Of a DNA stretch of 44,596 nucleotides, positions 1-8,012 are shown piece by piece (position 1 is the stretch's first letter; each line of letters starts with the position of its first letter). The notes under the pieces were generated by a model, which had not been told where the DNA came from, did no database searches, and was given only the letters and a program-made list of their open reading frames with translations. The stretch covers positions 1 through 44,596 of IMG/VR virus record IMGVR_UViG_3300028920_000120; one strand, given 5' to 3'. The translations under genes and the position numbers were made by a program. This DNA is from a virus.

Positions 1-130
1 TTAGCCTCTAACTCCTGCTGTGTCCGTTCCCCGGCCTCCGCCGCCCGCATCTGCTCGAACTTTGTCTTAGCCTCTATTGACTTCGCTTCCTGCTCTTTTA
101 CCGCTGCATTATATTTGGCAAGTTTAGCCT
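1..130. repeat. Terminal direct repeat, left copy
   Basis: Positions 1-126 are identical to 44467-44592. Position 127 (g) differs from 44593 (t), and 128-130 match again. The most economical reading is a circular or circularly permuted genome whose contig ends overlap. The length, about 127 bases, is also what a k-mer assembler leaves at the ends of a circular contig. A true short terminal repeat cannot be excluded. Confidence 0.9.
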
Positions 131-206
131 CGTCTTTGCCTTCTTCGTAAGCGGAATAACCACCATACAACTGACCGCCTGCCATTGCTAAAGCTCCAAG
201 TCCCAT
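1..206 (-). CDS. Internal virion protein, gp14-like (N-terminal part, continues across the circular join)
   Basis: The ATG at 206 follows a good ribosome site (GAGGT, 6 bases upstream). The frame is open to position 1 and continues at 44466 once the genome is closed, giving a protein of about 190 residues that ends at 44100. It starts MGLGALAMAGGQLYGGYSAY, followed by an Ala/Glu/Lys-rich helical stretch and then a Gly/Ala-rich segment. This composition and the position directly after a gp13-like protein and before two large virion proteins match the small internal core / ejection protein (T7 gp14 type) of podoviruses. These act by entering the host envelope during DNA injection. Function is inferred from composition and synteny. 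Confidence 0.75.
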   Translation of the reverse strand, partial: MGLGALAMAGGQLYGGYSAYEEGKDEAKLAKYNAAVKEQEAKSIEAKTKFEQMRAAEAGERTQQELEA

Positions 207-208
207 AA

Positions 209-622
209 TTACCTCACGATACTATATAAATAAGCCGTTTTGCCGTTTTGTGTATATTTTTCCATCCCTTCGGGCGTTTCGCATTTGAAACCCAGATATT
301 CGTTAAGTTTCCTTGCCTCGTCGAAGGTCGCCGTAGATTCCATTCTATGAAGTTCCAGTTCCTTAAAAGCAAGAGCCATCATTATTCTTAAACATCTTAT
401 AAGGGCAATTTTATGCTTTTCTGCGTTCTTAGTCAGTTGCAGCCATGCCTCGCCAACTCCCGGCCAAAAGACCACAACGCCGCCCACTGCGATAATCTCA
501 TTATCTATCATAAGGGTCTTCGTCCAGCCCGTAATCTCGAACTGCGGGTATTCCTTGACGTTATCGTACAAGGCGTTTTCCCTTGCATAGTCCAAATCTT
601 TCTGTTCAGCGTTTACTATCAT
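209..622 (-). CDS. GNAT-fold-like virion-associated protein (T7 gp13-like)
   Basis: The protein is 137 residues. Visible features are a VGGVVVFWPGVGEAW strand-loop, a central helix with RCLRIMMALAFKEL, LHRMESTA, and a C-terminal LGFKCETPEGMEKY element. Together these follow the acetyltransferase-like (GNAT) fold that many podoviruses carry at the place of T7 internal protein A (gp13). It lies after the nozzle gene, whose last bases overlap its start (619-622), and before the gp14-like gene. It may be a virion assembly factor rather than an active enzyme, because the acetyl-CoA loop is not clearly canonical. Family placement is fairly sure, role is inferred. Confidence 0.65.
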   Translation of the reverse strand: MIVNAEQKDLDYARENALYDNVKEYPQFEITGWTKTLMIDNEIIAVGGVVVFWPGVGEAWLQLTKNAEKHKIALIRCLRIMMALAFKELELHRMESTATFDEARKLNEYLGFKCETPEGMEKYTQNGKTAYLYSIVR

Positions 623-3354
623 CGTCCTGTCACATTAACTCTTGGTATTAAAGCCCTTATAGTCGCCGGTAAAGGAGCATCGGTCGATATTATCAAAGGC
701 GCCTCCAGTGAAAACCCACCGCCCGTACTCACAGCCACAGTTCCGGTGAAAAGACCACTTATTAAAGTAGTATCGTCATCGGCAAGATTCTTCCACCTTT
801 CATCGTCGAAGTTCACTTCCTGCAAATTACTATCCGATGTCCCTGATTCTATACCATCGGTATTGAGAACGCTTATTCCCATCTCCTTGGCCTCTATAAT
901 AGAAGCGGCTGAACTGCCCATTCTGGCTTCGAGAACAGGCTTCAAGGGTTCGAGCCTGCTCCTGAATGAAAGCCCTATCTGGACTACCAATGCGGCGGTA
1001 TCGAGAGTAACCTCTCCGTCGGCGTCAACAACCTTATCGGCCTGAACAACGCCATCGGCGAGAATACTCACCGTCTCTCCGATAAGATGTGTAAGTCCCG
1101 TTACCGTCGTCGTCGCAGTCTCAGATGTAAAAGTAATACCACAATCAACAAAATAAGCATCTTCCAAATCTGTGCCATAATTTCGCGGGGCCATCTGCTC
1201 GACAAACACACTGTACTCCGTCAGATAAACCGTTTCGCCCTCGTATGTTACAGTTTCTTCGTCTGCGTCAGTTTCGTCAACGGTTGCTATATATGTAACA
1301 GTATCACCGATAATTTCCCTGAAAACCACTAAAGTAACGACATCTTCCGCAGTCGAAGGCGTGACACAAACGCTCCATACATCGCCGTCTATCGGATGTT
1401 TGTGCCATGCTATCACTTTCTGCTCTCTCTCGTAAGTCATTGCGATTAAAGAACCGTCGGTGAGAACGCACCATAAAATACTGTCGGGATTCTTCTGGTA
1501 AGCCCAATCGGTTATACCCGTCAAAGTTATATGCTCCGCCAGTTCGGTAAGGTCCAAAGCAATGTATTTATCACCGTTATAGACCAGCTCTCTTACCTTT
1601 CTTCCAACCGAGTCCACGAAAAGAATTTTGTCCCCTACCCTGATAGCCTGAATCCTCTTGGCTCCGTAGGTAGTCTGTTGTCTTACCGAGTAGTTTGTTG
1701 GAGTAATAGGTTGTTCCATTCTGTTCGAGCCTATCCGCCATTCGTCCGAAGCAGTCCCAACCAAAAGAGACTCAAGGGATTCAGTCCACATCAGGTCGTT
1801 TGTCGATGGTATGGTAACGGCGAAAGATTCGGCGTCCTTAACTCCTTCATCGAAGTTCTCATAATCACCCACCGCAGACAGCCATTCGGTAAGTAATTTA
1901 GCTTCCGCAGGCAAGATAGTTTGCATACCTCCATAAATACACCTGTCCTCGAAGAATGTCACCGTCGAAGGAAATCCCCTGAGCGTACTCCATGCCCCCT
2001 CCGCCCATCTCAGGGTAGCATCCGTATTCTCAAGTTCGGCTATGACTTCTATTGTGCATTCGGTCGCACTTTCGACCGTACTTATTCTTACAATTCCTTC
2101 CCTGTAAACATCGTCGAGAGTTATTTCGGAACTGAACGACCCTATTATTCCTGTGGCGTAGATTCTGTACTGGACATTATCGCCGCCTTCGTAAAATGCT
2201 ATATCTATCTGCCTGTCGTTCTTGGACTTATAGGTTCTGTAAGTGTCCCATCCCGCTCCGTTGTCGTTTCTCTGAAGCTCTACCGTTCCCGTCCATGCCC
2301 CGTGAGTATTGAATCTGAAACTGCCCTTGATATAAATTGGGGCACTGTGACCTATCGTACCTACCTCTACGTAATTCGTATCTCTTTTATGAATTAACTT
2401 AAATAAAGTACCTTCCATGCCATCTTCAAAATAGTCATCGGAAGCGGTAAGAGTACCTTCGACATAATCCTCCGCTCCGGCGTTTATATTCATAATTGCA
2501 ACGGCATTTGCAGTAATTGAAGGCTGAGAACGTGCCCATAAATAAACTTCTATCTTGGTAACATTCGTCCACGTTCCCGTAATATGAGCCTGCTCGTCAA
2601 GACCTGTAAGATTCAACGTAGGAACGGTATAAGTCGTTGCGGGAAAATCGGCGTCTATAACATCAGGGTCGATAACTTCCGTCCATGCCCCGTTTTCATA
2701 GACCCTTAAGCCTCTTTTAGTTACTCCATTTTCGGTAAGGTCAGCCCCCTGAATACCAGACATACAGACATAATCTATATAAATATCGGTCAAAGCCGAA
2801 ATCGCCGTCTCGTATGTCACCGTATAGGTTATATAAGAATATCCTTTGTAATTACTTCCACCCCCGCAATAGTCGTTCTGAGAACCATTTATTCCGTTTG
2901 CTGCAATTCCCATAAACCAACTAAATGTAATCCGGTTCGGGTCGTCGCCCGAAAGACTGTATTCAGCCGTAGCACCTTCGGTCGTAGCGCCGCCGGTAAC
3001 GCTTGCCGTCATAGTAATCGAGGAAGGATTGTCCGGGTTAATAAGGTCGTTCCGGGTCATAAAAGGGCCGTTCTTAAAGTCTACCTGCTGCAATCTGAAA
3101 GAAGTCGCCGTAGGTCTTGTGAGTTTTCTCGGAGCGTAATCCTCGTGGACTATCCACATCACATCGCCGACCTGATGATATTGAAGCTCGAATATATCCG
3201 TTCCCTCGTAAGGCGTCTCTATCCAGACTTCATCGTCACTGTCGTCCGTCAGGACAGCACCGTTATAGAAGAACCTCATGTAATTGTCACCAAGCTCGAC
3301 ATCATAAGCGACTGTTTTACTATATATAAATGGAATAATTCTTACGTTAGCCAT
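619..3354 (-). CDS. Tail nozzle protein, gp12-like (main part, 911 aa)
   Basis: This is the body of the podovirus tail tubular protein B / nozzle. Signatures of the family are visible: VRIIPFIYS near the start, GFPSTVTFFEDRCIYGG in the middle and AIRVGDKILFVDSVGRKVREL further on. An insertion of about 180 residues (roughly 105-290), rich in Thr, Ser and Gly, is not part of the usual core. The first about 60 residues normal for the family, with the NF...RRPGT motif, are missing here. They are encoded by the separate upstream reading frame at 3347-3541, whose stop overlaps this start (ATGGCTAA). It therefore appears to be a split gene translated by re-initiation. The product would form the distal tail tube and hold fibres. 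Confidence 0.8.
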   Translation of the reverse strand: MANVRIIPFIYSKTVAYDVELGDNYMRFFYNGAVLTDDSDDEVWIETPYEGTDIFELQYHQVGDVMWIVHEDYAPRKLTRPTATSFRLQQVDFKNGPFMTRNDLINPDNPSSITMTASVTGGATTEGATAEYSLSGDDPNRITFSWFMGIAANGINGSQNDYCGGGSNYKGYSYITYTVTYETAISALTDIYIDYVCMSGIQGADLTENGVTKRGLRVYENGAWTEVIDPDVIDADFPATTYTVPTLNLTGLDEQAHITGTWTNVTKIEVYLWARSQPSITANAVAIMNINAGAEDYVEGTLTASDDYFEDGMEGTLFKLIHKRDTNYVEVGTIGHSAPIYIKGSFRFNTHGAWTGTVELQRNDNGAGWDTYRTYKSKNDRQIDIAFYEGGDNVQYRIYATGIIGSFSSEITLDDVYREGIVRISTVESATECTIEVIAELENTDATLRWAEGAWSTLRGFPSTVTFFEDRCIYGGMQTILPAEAKLLTEWLSAVGDYENFDEGVKDAESFAVTIPSTNDLMWTESLESLLVGTASDEWRIGSNRMEQPITPTNYSVRQQTTYGAKRIQAIRVGDKILFVDSVGRKVRELVYNGDKYIALDLTELAEHITLTGITDWAYQKNPDSILWCVLTDGSLIAMTYEREQKVIAWHKHPIDGDVWSVCVTPSTAEDVVTLVVFREIIGDTVTYIATVDETDADEETVTYEGETVYLTEYSVFVEQMAPRNYGTDLEDAYFVDCGITFTSETATTTVTGLTHLIGETVSILADGVVQADKVVDADGEVTLDTAALVVQIGLSFRSRLEPLKPVLEARMGSSAASIIEAKEMGISVLNTDGIESGTSDSNLQEVNFDDERWKNLADDDTTLISGLFTGTVAVSTGGGFSLEAPLIISTDAPLPATIRALIPRVNVTGR

Positions 3355-3541
3355 CGTCCACCGGAGGCCTTTCCGATTGATATATCATTTTAGTTCCCGG
3401 TCGTCTCTCTATTACTCCGTATATCCTCGAAATGAAGTTCTCCAAGTGCCGACAGCCCGCTTCGTAAGCCTCGATGTCCGTTCGGGCGTCTATCTTCATT
3501 GAAACTTCGCCGGATATATATTTTATTATGGGTATATTCAT
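3347..3541 (-). CDS. Detached N-terminal docking segment of the gp12-like nozzle protein (64 aa)
   Basis: The start ATG at 3541 overlaps the stop of the upstream GLUG gene (ATGA). The 64 residues contain CRHLENFISRIYG and ERRPGTKMIY, which is the conserved N terminus of podovirus nozzle proteins (consensus NF...GG..RRPGT). The frame stops eight bases into the 911-residue continuation, so what is normally one polypeptide is two cistrons. Either a frameshift split the gene and re-initiation keeps it working, or the two pieces are programmed to be made separately. The neighbour at 3538-4962 begins with a close relative of the same segment. Confidence 0.65.
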   Translation of the reverse strand: MNIPIIKYISGEVSMKIDARTDIEAYEAGCRHLENFISRIYGVIERRPGTKMIYQSERPPVDDG

Positions 3542-4962
3542 ACTTCTTCCCAAGGCATATACCAAATTGTATCGAAGTCCCATCCCGCACCCGTGTAATT
3601 TGGTTTGGTTTTCATCCATAAAGTCATATGGCCGACACCAGCATCAGATGTGGCATTACCCGAAGCCTCGTTATCCCAAAAACAGGCAGTTATATTAGGT
3701 GCGTTATGGCCTACGAATCCACCTACCAAAGTTGTAGCCGTTGCCGTCCCTATCGAATAGCAATTTGTAACTATAGAGCCGCCGCCCGAAGATTCGAGAC
3801 CGATAAAACCACCGGCACAATCATCACCGCCGTCACCGTTATCGGTCGCATCTCCCCATGCATAACAGTTATTTATTTCCCCACCTGAATTTTCACCGAT
3901 AAAACCACCTGTGCCGTTATCTGCGGAAGAAGTCTCACCTATAACATTGCCCGTTGCATAACATTTCGATATTGTCGTTCCCTCGTTACGCCTGCCGCAA
4001 AAACCACCAGCGTTGTTTTCGCCATAAACATTTCCCGTAGCATAACAGTAAGTTATCGAACCTGATTGACCTTCCGTCGCCACCGCTATCGCACCGACGA
4101 AACCAGCAGCCTCATTTCCGCAGTAATTCGTGTTTACATCGCCTGTAGCATAACAATTAGAAATTGTGCAGTTTGAGGTAATCGCACCAACAAAACCACC
4201 TACATTCTGATTGCCCGGGTCAGTCGATGTCTGCGTTACTGTACAAGATGAGCTACAATCGTAAATCTCGATTGTCCGGTCGGCGGTTCCACAGTAAGCT
4301 TGCCCTATTAAACCACCGTAATTATAGCTTCCACCACCGTCATCGCGATTAACATAACCGGAAGCATGACAATTCTGGACTAAAACAGAGCCTGTTTCCG
4401 AAACCCTAATCATTCCAATCAAAGAGCCTGTTACATCATCACCCGTTACATTACAATCTTCCAGAGTAACATTGGCAATCTTGGCAGGTGCGGCAACACA
4501 TCCGAAAAGACCGACGTAACTTCTGGTCGTATCTATTTTCAGGTCTGAAATTGTATAACCACAGCCATCGAAAGTTCCTGTAAACCTGCCTCCGTTTACA
4601 TTAGTTCCAATCTTATCGAAAGTTTCGCCCGAAGCGTCAATATCTCCCGTTAAATAATAATTACCCGCAAGGTCGTTTTCCATCGCCTGAAGCTCTGCAA
4701 AATTGGAAATCGCCGTCGTATGAGTAAGGCCGGGGTCTGCCTGATTAGTAGTTGCCCTTAAAGTCGGATATTCACCGACAAAAATCGCCTGATGGTCGTA
4801 AGGTAAGGTCGAGACGTACATTAACTTCGTGCCCGGCCGTCTTTCGACATTACCATAAATCTGAGGTATGAAATTCTCCAAATGACGGCAGGCGTGTCTT
4901 GTCCTGTCGCCCATCTGTGGGCCAATCTCACCGCCCGTAAAATGTTTTATCGGAATTCTCAT
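3538..4962 (-). CDS. Virion protein with nozzle-type N terminus and GLUG beta-solenoid
   Basis: The 474 residues divide in two. Residues 1-50 (CRHLENFIPQIYG, ERRPGTKLMY) copy the N-terminal docking segment of gp12-like nozzle proteins. From about residue 75 onward the protein is made of GLUG-type repeats, with many cycles of GGFVG or GGFIG followed by a CYATGNV-like strand, ending in GWDFDTIWYMPWEEV. GLUG repeats are known from surface and adhesin proteins and predict a right-handed beta-solenoid. The simplest model is a tail-attached receptor-binding spike that docks with the same element as the nozzle. The frame overlaps both neighbours by four bases, so it is co-translated with the neck genes. 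Confidence 0.7.
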   Translation of the reverse strand: MRIPIKHFTGGEIGPQMGDRTRHACRHLENFIPQIYGNVERRPGTKLMYVSTLPYDHQAIFVGEYPTLRATTNQADPGLTHTTAISNFAELQAMENDLAGNYYLTGDIDASGETFDKIGTNVNGGRFTGTFDGCGYTISDLKIDTTRSYVGLFGCVAAPAKIANVTLEDCNVTGDDVTGSLIGMIRVSETGSVLVQNCHASGYVNRDDGGGSYNYGGLIGQAYCGTADRTIEIYDCSSSCTVTQTSTDPGNQNVGGFVGAITSNCTISNCYATGDVNTNYCGNEAAGFVGAIAVATEGQSGSITYCYATGNVYGENNAGGFCGRRNEGTTISKCYATGNVIGETSSADNGTGGFIGENSGGEINNCYAWGDATDNGDGGDDCAGGFIGLESSGGGSIVTNCYSIGTATATTLVGGFVGHNAPNITACFWDNEASGNATSDAGVGHMTLWMKTKPNYTGAGWDFDTIWYMPWEEV

Positions 4963-5465
4963 GGCCTTAGCTCATAATACCCTATATTTTTATTCTCCAA
5001 AGCTCTCGCCAGCGCATCTCTTACCGCAAGAAAAGATGTATCAACGTCTGAAGTCGTCGTTGTCTGTCCGGTCGAAATCGAAATCAAATAAGCGATAATA
5101 TCGCTCTGAGAGACATATTCGCCCGAACCTACCGGGTCGCCCGTCCACGTCACTATATCCACCGATGCACTGTCGTACCAGAATACCTCGTAACCTTCGT
5201 AAAAGACCAAATCACCCTCATAGTAAACTCTCTCATAGGTCGATATGGTCGTACCTTCATCTTCGTAGGTAACAAGCTCAAGCTCGTAAGCGAGAATAAT
5301 GTCACCTGTCGTCAGGTCAACCGGAGAAGTCCCCGTGTAGTACCCCGTGTCTTTGAGTTCGTATAGCGGTATATGCTCGATAGTCCTGAAATTGCCATTC
5401 TTATCAAATACGGTAAAACACAGGGACAAGCCGGATGTGTAACCGAATTTAATTTCATTAGCCAC
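4959..5465 (-). CDS. Neck/tail structural protein of unknown family
   Basis: This is a 168-residue protein between the gp11-like and gp12-like genes. It begins MANEIKFGYTSGLSLCF and contains a Tyr/Glu-rich stretch (VTYEDEG, VYYEGDLVFYEG) resembling short insertions in two neighbours. The C terminus is helical (FLAVRDALARALENKNIGYYELRP) and Arg-Asp-Ala-Leu-like, as in head-closure or collar proteins. It overlaps the GLUG gene by four bases, and its start abuts the stop of the 5465-5851 gene. I do not recognise a named family. A role in the neck or as a fibre adaptor is inferred from position only. Confidence 0.5.
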   Translation of the reverse strand: MANEIKFGYTSGLSLCFTVFDKNGNFRTIEHIPLYELKDTGYYTGTSPVDLTTGDIILAYELELVTYEDEGTTISTYERVYYEGDLVFYEGYEVFWYDSASVDIVTWTGDPVGSGEYVSQSDIIAYLISISTGQTTTTSDVDTSFLAVRDALARALENKNIGYYELRP

Positions 5466-5851
5466 TAATATATATATCCGAAAAGGTACACGGTTCCATC
5501 AGTCATTCCATCGACATCCGCCGTTGTAACATCCACCTGTATCACCGTAGAGGCCGCGTAACTCTTTGTCTTTACGGGAGTTGCGTTCGGTATCGGCATA
5601 CACGTCACCGCATCGTACTGGGCCGCGAGATTGGTCATTGTCTGAGTATCTAAAAAGTCGGTCAATGTTCCAACCTGTCCAAACGTCAGCGTAGCCGTTG
5701 TCGAAGCCGCACTACCACATACCACTACCGCACAATGCAGAACACATCTCTTGCCCGTTGGCACTGTATAAAGAGTTGTCTGTCCCGTACTGGTGACATC
5801 GAGCGTAGTTTCACTCAATAAACTTAATGAACATTCTTTCAAATCCGCCAT
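5465..5851 (-). CDS. Small Thr-rich virion protein, unknown family
   Basis: The product is 128 residues. The start of the mature sequence (SLLSETTLDVTSTGQTTLYTV, split across a turn) and PTGKRCVLHCAVVVCGSA look like a compact beta-sandwich of the kind found in phage head or tail decoration proteins. Four cysteines are present. It is placed between the gp11-like adaptor and the neck protein and has its own upstream gap of 30 bases that includes a ribosome-binding AAAGG. Function is unknown, and a structural role is inferred from the block it sits in. Confidence 0.5.
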   Translation of the reverse strand: MADLKECSLSLLSETTLDVTSTGQTTLYTVPTGKRCVLHCAVVVCGSAASTTATLTFGQVGTLTDFLDTQTMTNLAAQYDAVTCMPIPNATPVKTKSYAASTVIQVDVTTADVDGMTDGTVYLFGYIY

Positions 5852-5881
5852 TTATAAACCTTTCATTATGATATTCATAAT

Positions 5882-6568
5882 CTAAACCTTACCGCTTGAG
5901 AATCTTGCATTATTCCACGTGGAATACCCGGTAGTATCGGGCTGTTTCTTGTATCTTGATTTTGCCTTTCTTATGAGGTACTCAAGTCTGTTTTCCATTC
6001 TTTCCTGCAAGGCATCGTTTTTAGTACCGGCGAGAGAATTAAGAAGTTTAATACCGAGCGACAGTAAGAGAATCTCCTTAAAGAGAGAATCAAAATCGTC
6101 CGGGTCGGTAACGGCCTTGATATATCTCAGGTGAACTTCGTCAAGATTGGTATAAAGTAAGTCACCGGCCACATCGTACCTGTCAGAAGGTTCGTAAACC
6201 TGACCGTCAAGCTCGTAAATCGGGTCTTCACTTCTCAGAGCAAGAAAGTCGCTCGGCAGGTCATAAATATAGTCCCACTCGAAATCGTCGTCGTAGTGAA
6301 TCACTCCGAAATAGACCGAAGCACTCTCGTAAGTCACCGGAGAACCTTCCCAATAGACCAGTTCCCCGATTCCGTAAATCGTAAGCTCAACACGCCTCCT
6401 TGCGAATACAGGCTCAAGGTCTTCTAAAAGAACATCTCTCGTCTGGGCATAATGACGATTGCAGGACAAAGCCTCGTTCGTCGTCTGTGTGGCATAAGTA
6501 AAAACAGCCGCTCCGATTTGGTCGAGTACCTGATTGCACAAGGTCACTTCATCTGCTGATAGAGTCAT
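5882..6568 (-). CDS. Head-to-tail adaptor, gp11-like tail tubular protein A
   Basis: The 228-residue protein starts with the family signature LCNQVLDQIG, followed by ALSCNRHYAQTRDVLL and FARRRVEL, all typical of podovirus tail tubular protein A. YDLPSDFLAL and a long C-terminal helix (LFKEILLLSLGIKLL) also fit. An extra segment of about 30 residues (YWEGSPVTYESASVYFGV, with HYDDD) sits between FARRR and the DLPSDF element, where homologues usually have a short loop. The protein forms the ring between portal and nozzle. It is separated by two bases from the Fn3-containing gene upstream. Confidence 0.8.
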   Translation of the reverse strand: MTLSADEVTLCNQVLDQIGAAVFTYATQTTNEALSCNRHYAQTRDVLLEDLEPVFARRRVELTIYGIGELVYWEGSPVTYESASVYFGVIHYDDDFEWDYIYDLPSDFLALRSEDPIYELDGQVYEPSDRYDVAGDLLYTNLDEVHLRYIKAVTDPDDFDSLFKEILLLSLGIKLLNSLAGTKNDALQERMENRLEYLIRKAKSRYKKQPDTTGYSTWNNARFSSGKV

Positions 6569-6570
6569 GG

Positions 6571-7179
6571 TTATTCTCCCGTAGTAAACGTCCAGAGTTC
6601 ACCTTTTGCCTTATTACCATCCAGAAACTCGTCGATTCGCCAATAGTATTTAGTGGAACTTTCAAGAGACGGTATGTAACTGTTTTCCACCTGCGTCGAT
6701 ACGAGTTCCATATTCATATCTGTCCCGAAATAGACATTGTAATTCATGGATTGGAACTCGCTTTCCCACGACAATTCCGCAGACGTACTCACTCCCGTAG
6801 CATTGTTAGCGGGAAATGGATTAAGAGGCGTCGATGGTATCGGAAAACAGGTCTTGCCATGAATCAGAACGTACAATTCAAATTCATCTTCGGTTTGAAT
6901 TGACAAGGAATTACCTGTATCGCAATAAACCGTAGTCTTAAAATCCAGAGTAATGGGATTGTACTTGCCAAGCTCCAGTGGTCCGATGAAATCGTCATTG
7001 CCATTCTTGAACTTTATCCACTTTTTATCTTTGGTCGTGGTAATCGTTATTTGAGAGATACCGTATCTATAGTCGGGTACGGCATCTTTAATCACAATGC
7101 CGGACGAAGCGTCAGTAACGGGAAGGTTTATTATCCAGTCTTCCTCCCTGCGTCCCGGTTTCAAATCAAACTTATTCAT
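6571..7179 (-). CDS. Virion protein with C-terminal Fn3-like module
   Basis: The 202-residue protein has two parts. Residues 1-115 are a beta-rich domain with no recognised family (KFDLKPGRREEDWIINLPVT near the start). Residues about 118-202 form a fibronectin-III/Ig-like module: LNPFPANNATGVS, YNVYFGTD, TKYYWRIDE and ELWTFTTGE. Such PANG...VYFGT...YYWRIDE...WTFTT modules are abundant in secreted proteins of Planctomycetota and related bacteria, so the module could be host-derived. It has a strong ribosome site (GGAGTTACC) and lies between decoration-like genes and the adaptor. A surface-exposed capsid or collar role is inferred. Confidence 0.55.
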   Translation of the reverse strand: MNKFDLKPGRREEDWIINLPVTDASSGIVIKDAVPDYRYGISQITITTTKDKKWIKFKNGNDDFIGPLELGKYNPITLDFKTTVYCDTGNSLSIQTEDEFELYVLIHGKTCFPIPSTPLNPFPANNATGVSTSAELSWESEFQSMNYNVYFGTDMNMELVSTQVENSYIPSLESSTKYYWRIDEFLDGNKAKGELWTFTTGE

Positions 7180-7188
7180 GGTAACTCC

Positions 7189-7563
7189 TTATCCGACAGC
7201 TATAGCGCCTTCAACGTGAACGAATACATTTCCACCGGCAGCAGCCTTCAGTTCCAACGCCTTATTACTGACGAGTTTAAGAGGATGCTTAAAATCGTGA
7301 TGAAGAACAGGGCCTTCGACGGCACTCATTAGAGGACCGATTAAGACATTATCATCTTCGTCCTGCAAATGAGGGTGGGCGTCGGCATCGTCACTTCCGA
7401 GAATAATAGAAGTAATGTAAATTGCTTTACCAGCGCCCGGAGCAGCCTTTATTTCTATCGCCGTTGAAGCGTCGGTATCGTAGCCGGTAATACAAAACAG
7501 GGTCTTACCCTGAAAAGGTATTTCTTCTACTAATGTTGGTGTAGCTATTGCATCAAGTGCCAT
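7189..7563 (-). CDS. Decoration-like virion protein, paralog 3 of 3
   Basis: The 124 residues carry APGAGKAIYITSI, LQDEDDNVLIGP, HPLKLVSNKALEL and FVHVEGA. Equivalent blocks occur in the proteins at 7573-8010 and 8597-8968 in the same order, so the three arose by tandem duplication. The predicted fold is a compact beta-sandwich, as expected of a capsid decoration or fibre-like subunit. A good ribosome site (AGGAGAAATT) precedes the ATG. This copy is the most diverged in the middle block, with GPLMSAVEG where the others have GPIQ. A structural role is inferred. Confidence 0.6.
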   Translation of the reverse strand: MALDAIATPTLVEEIPFQGKTLFCITGYDTDASTAIEIKAAPGAGKAIYITSIILGSDDADAHPHLQDEDDNVLIGPLMSAVEGPVLHHDFKHPLKLVSNKALELKAAAGGNVFVHVEGAIAVG

Positions 7564-7572
7564 AATTTCTCC

Positions 7573-8010
7573 TTATCCTAAAGGACTATCGCCGGTAAAA
7601 CCTTCGACATAAACAAAACAAGCACCCTGATACGCACCTGCACCGCCACTGGTAGCAGAACAATCCAAAGCCTTGCCATCCGTAAGTTTTATCGGCGGAT
7701 TCAAATCCCTGCTTATAACAGTCTGGCCCTGAGACTGGAACTGGATAGGCCCGAAAACAGTAACTCCGGCACCATCGGCAAGAGAAACCTTCGTATCCAT
7801 TACATAACCGGCGGTCGCATTGGCGGATACGCCCATAGTCACATGAGTAAGATAGTGCGCGCTATTGCTCCTTGTCGGTGCGGCTTTTAATTCCTCGTTC
7901 AGTCCACCACCGGCAAAATCGTCGGATGGGAAATTAATCGCCCACCTGTTATGGTCTTTCTCAATCGGGTACTTTCTATTGCCCGCCAATATTGGAGTTG
8001 AAATAGCCAT
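7573..8010 (-). CDS. Decoration-like virion protein, paralog 2 of 3
   Basis: This 145-residue member of the three-gene family shares AHYLTHVTMG, VFGPIQFQSQG, PPIKLTDGKALD and CFVYVEGF with its relatives. It has longer N-terminal and central loops, with an extra NRWAINFPSDDFAGGG segment. It is preceded by GGAGATAACT and follows the glycosyltransferase gene by two bases. The conserved core, with variable loops placed at the presumed surface, fits a decoration protein or spike base. No enzymatic motif is visible. Confidence 0.6.
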   Translation of the reverse strand: MAISTPILAGNRKYPIEKDHNRWAINFPSDDFAGGGLNEELKAAPTRSNSAHYLTHVTMGVSANATAGYVMDTKVSLADGAGVTVFGPIQFQSQGQTVISRDLNPPIKLTDGKALDCSATSGGAGAYQGACFVYVEGFTGDSPLG

Positions 8011-8012
8011 AG

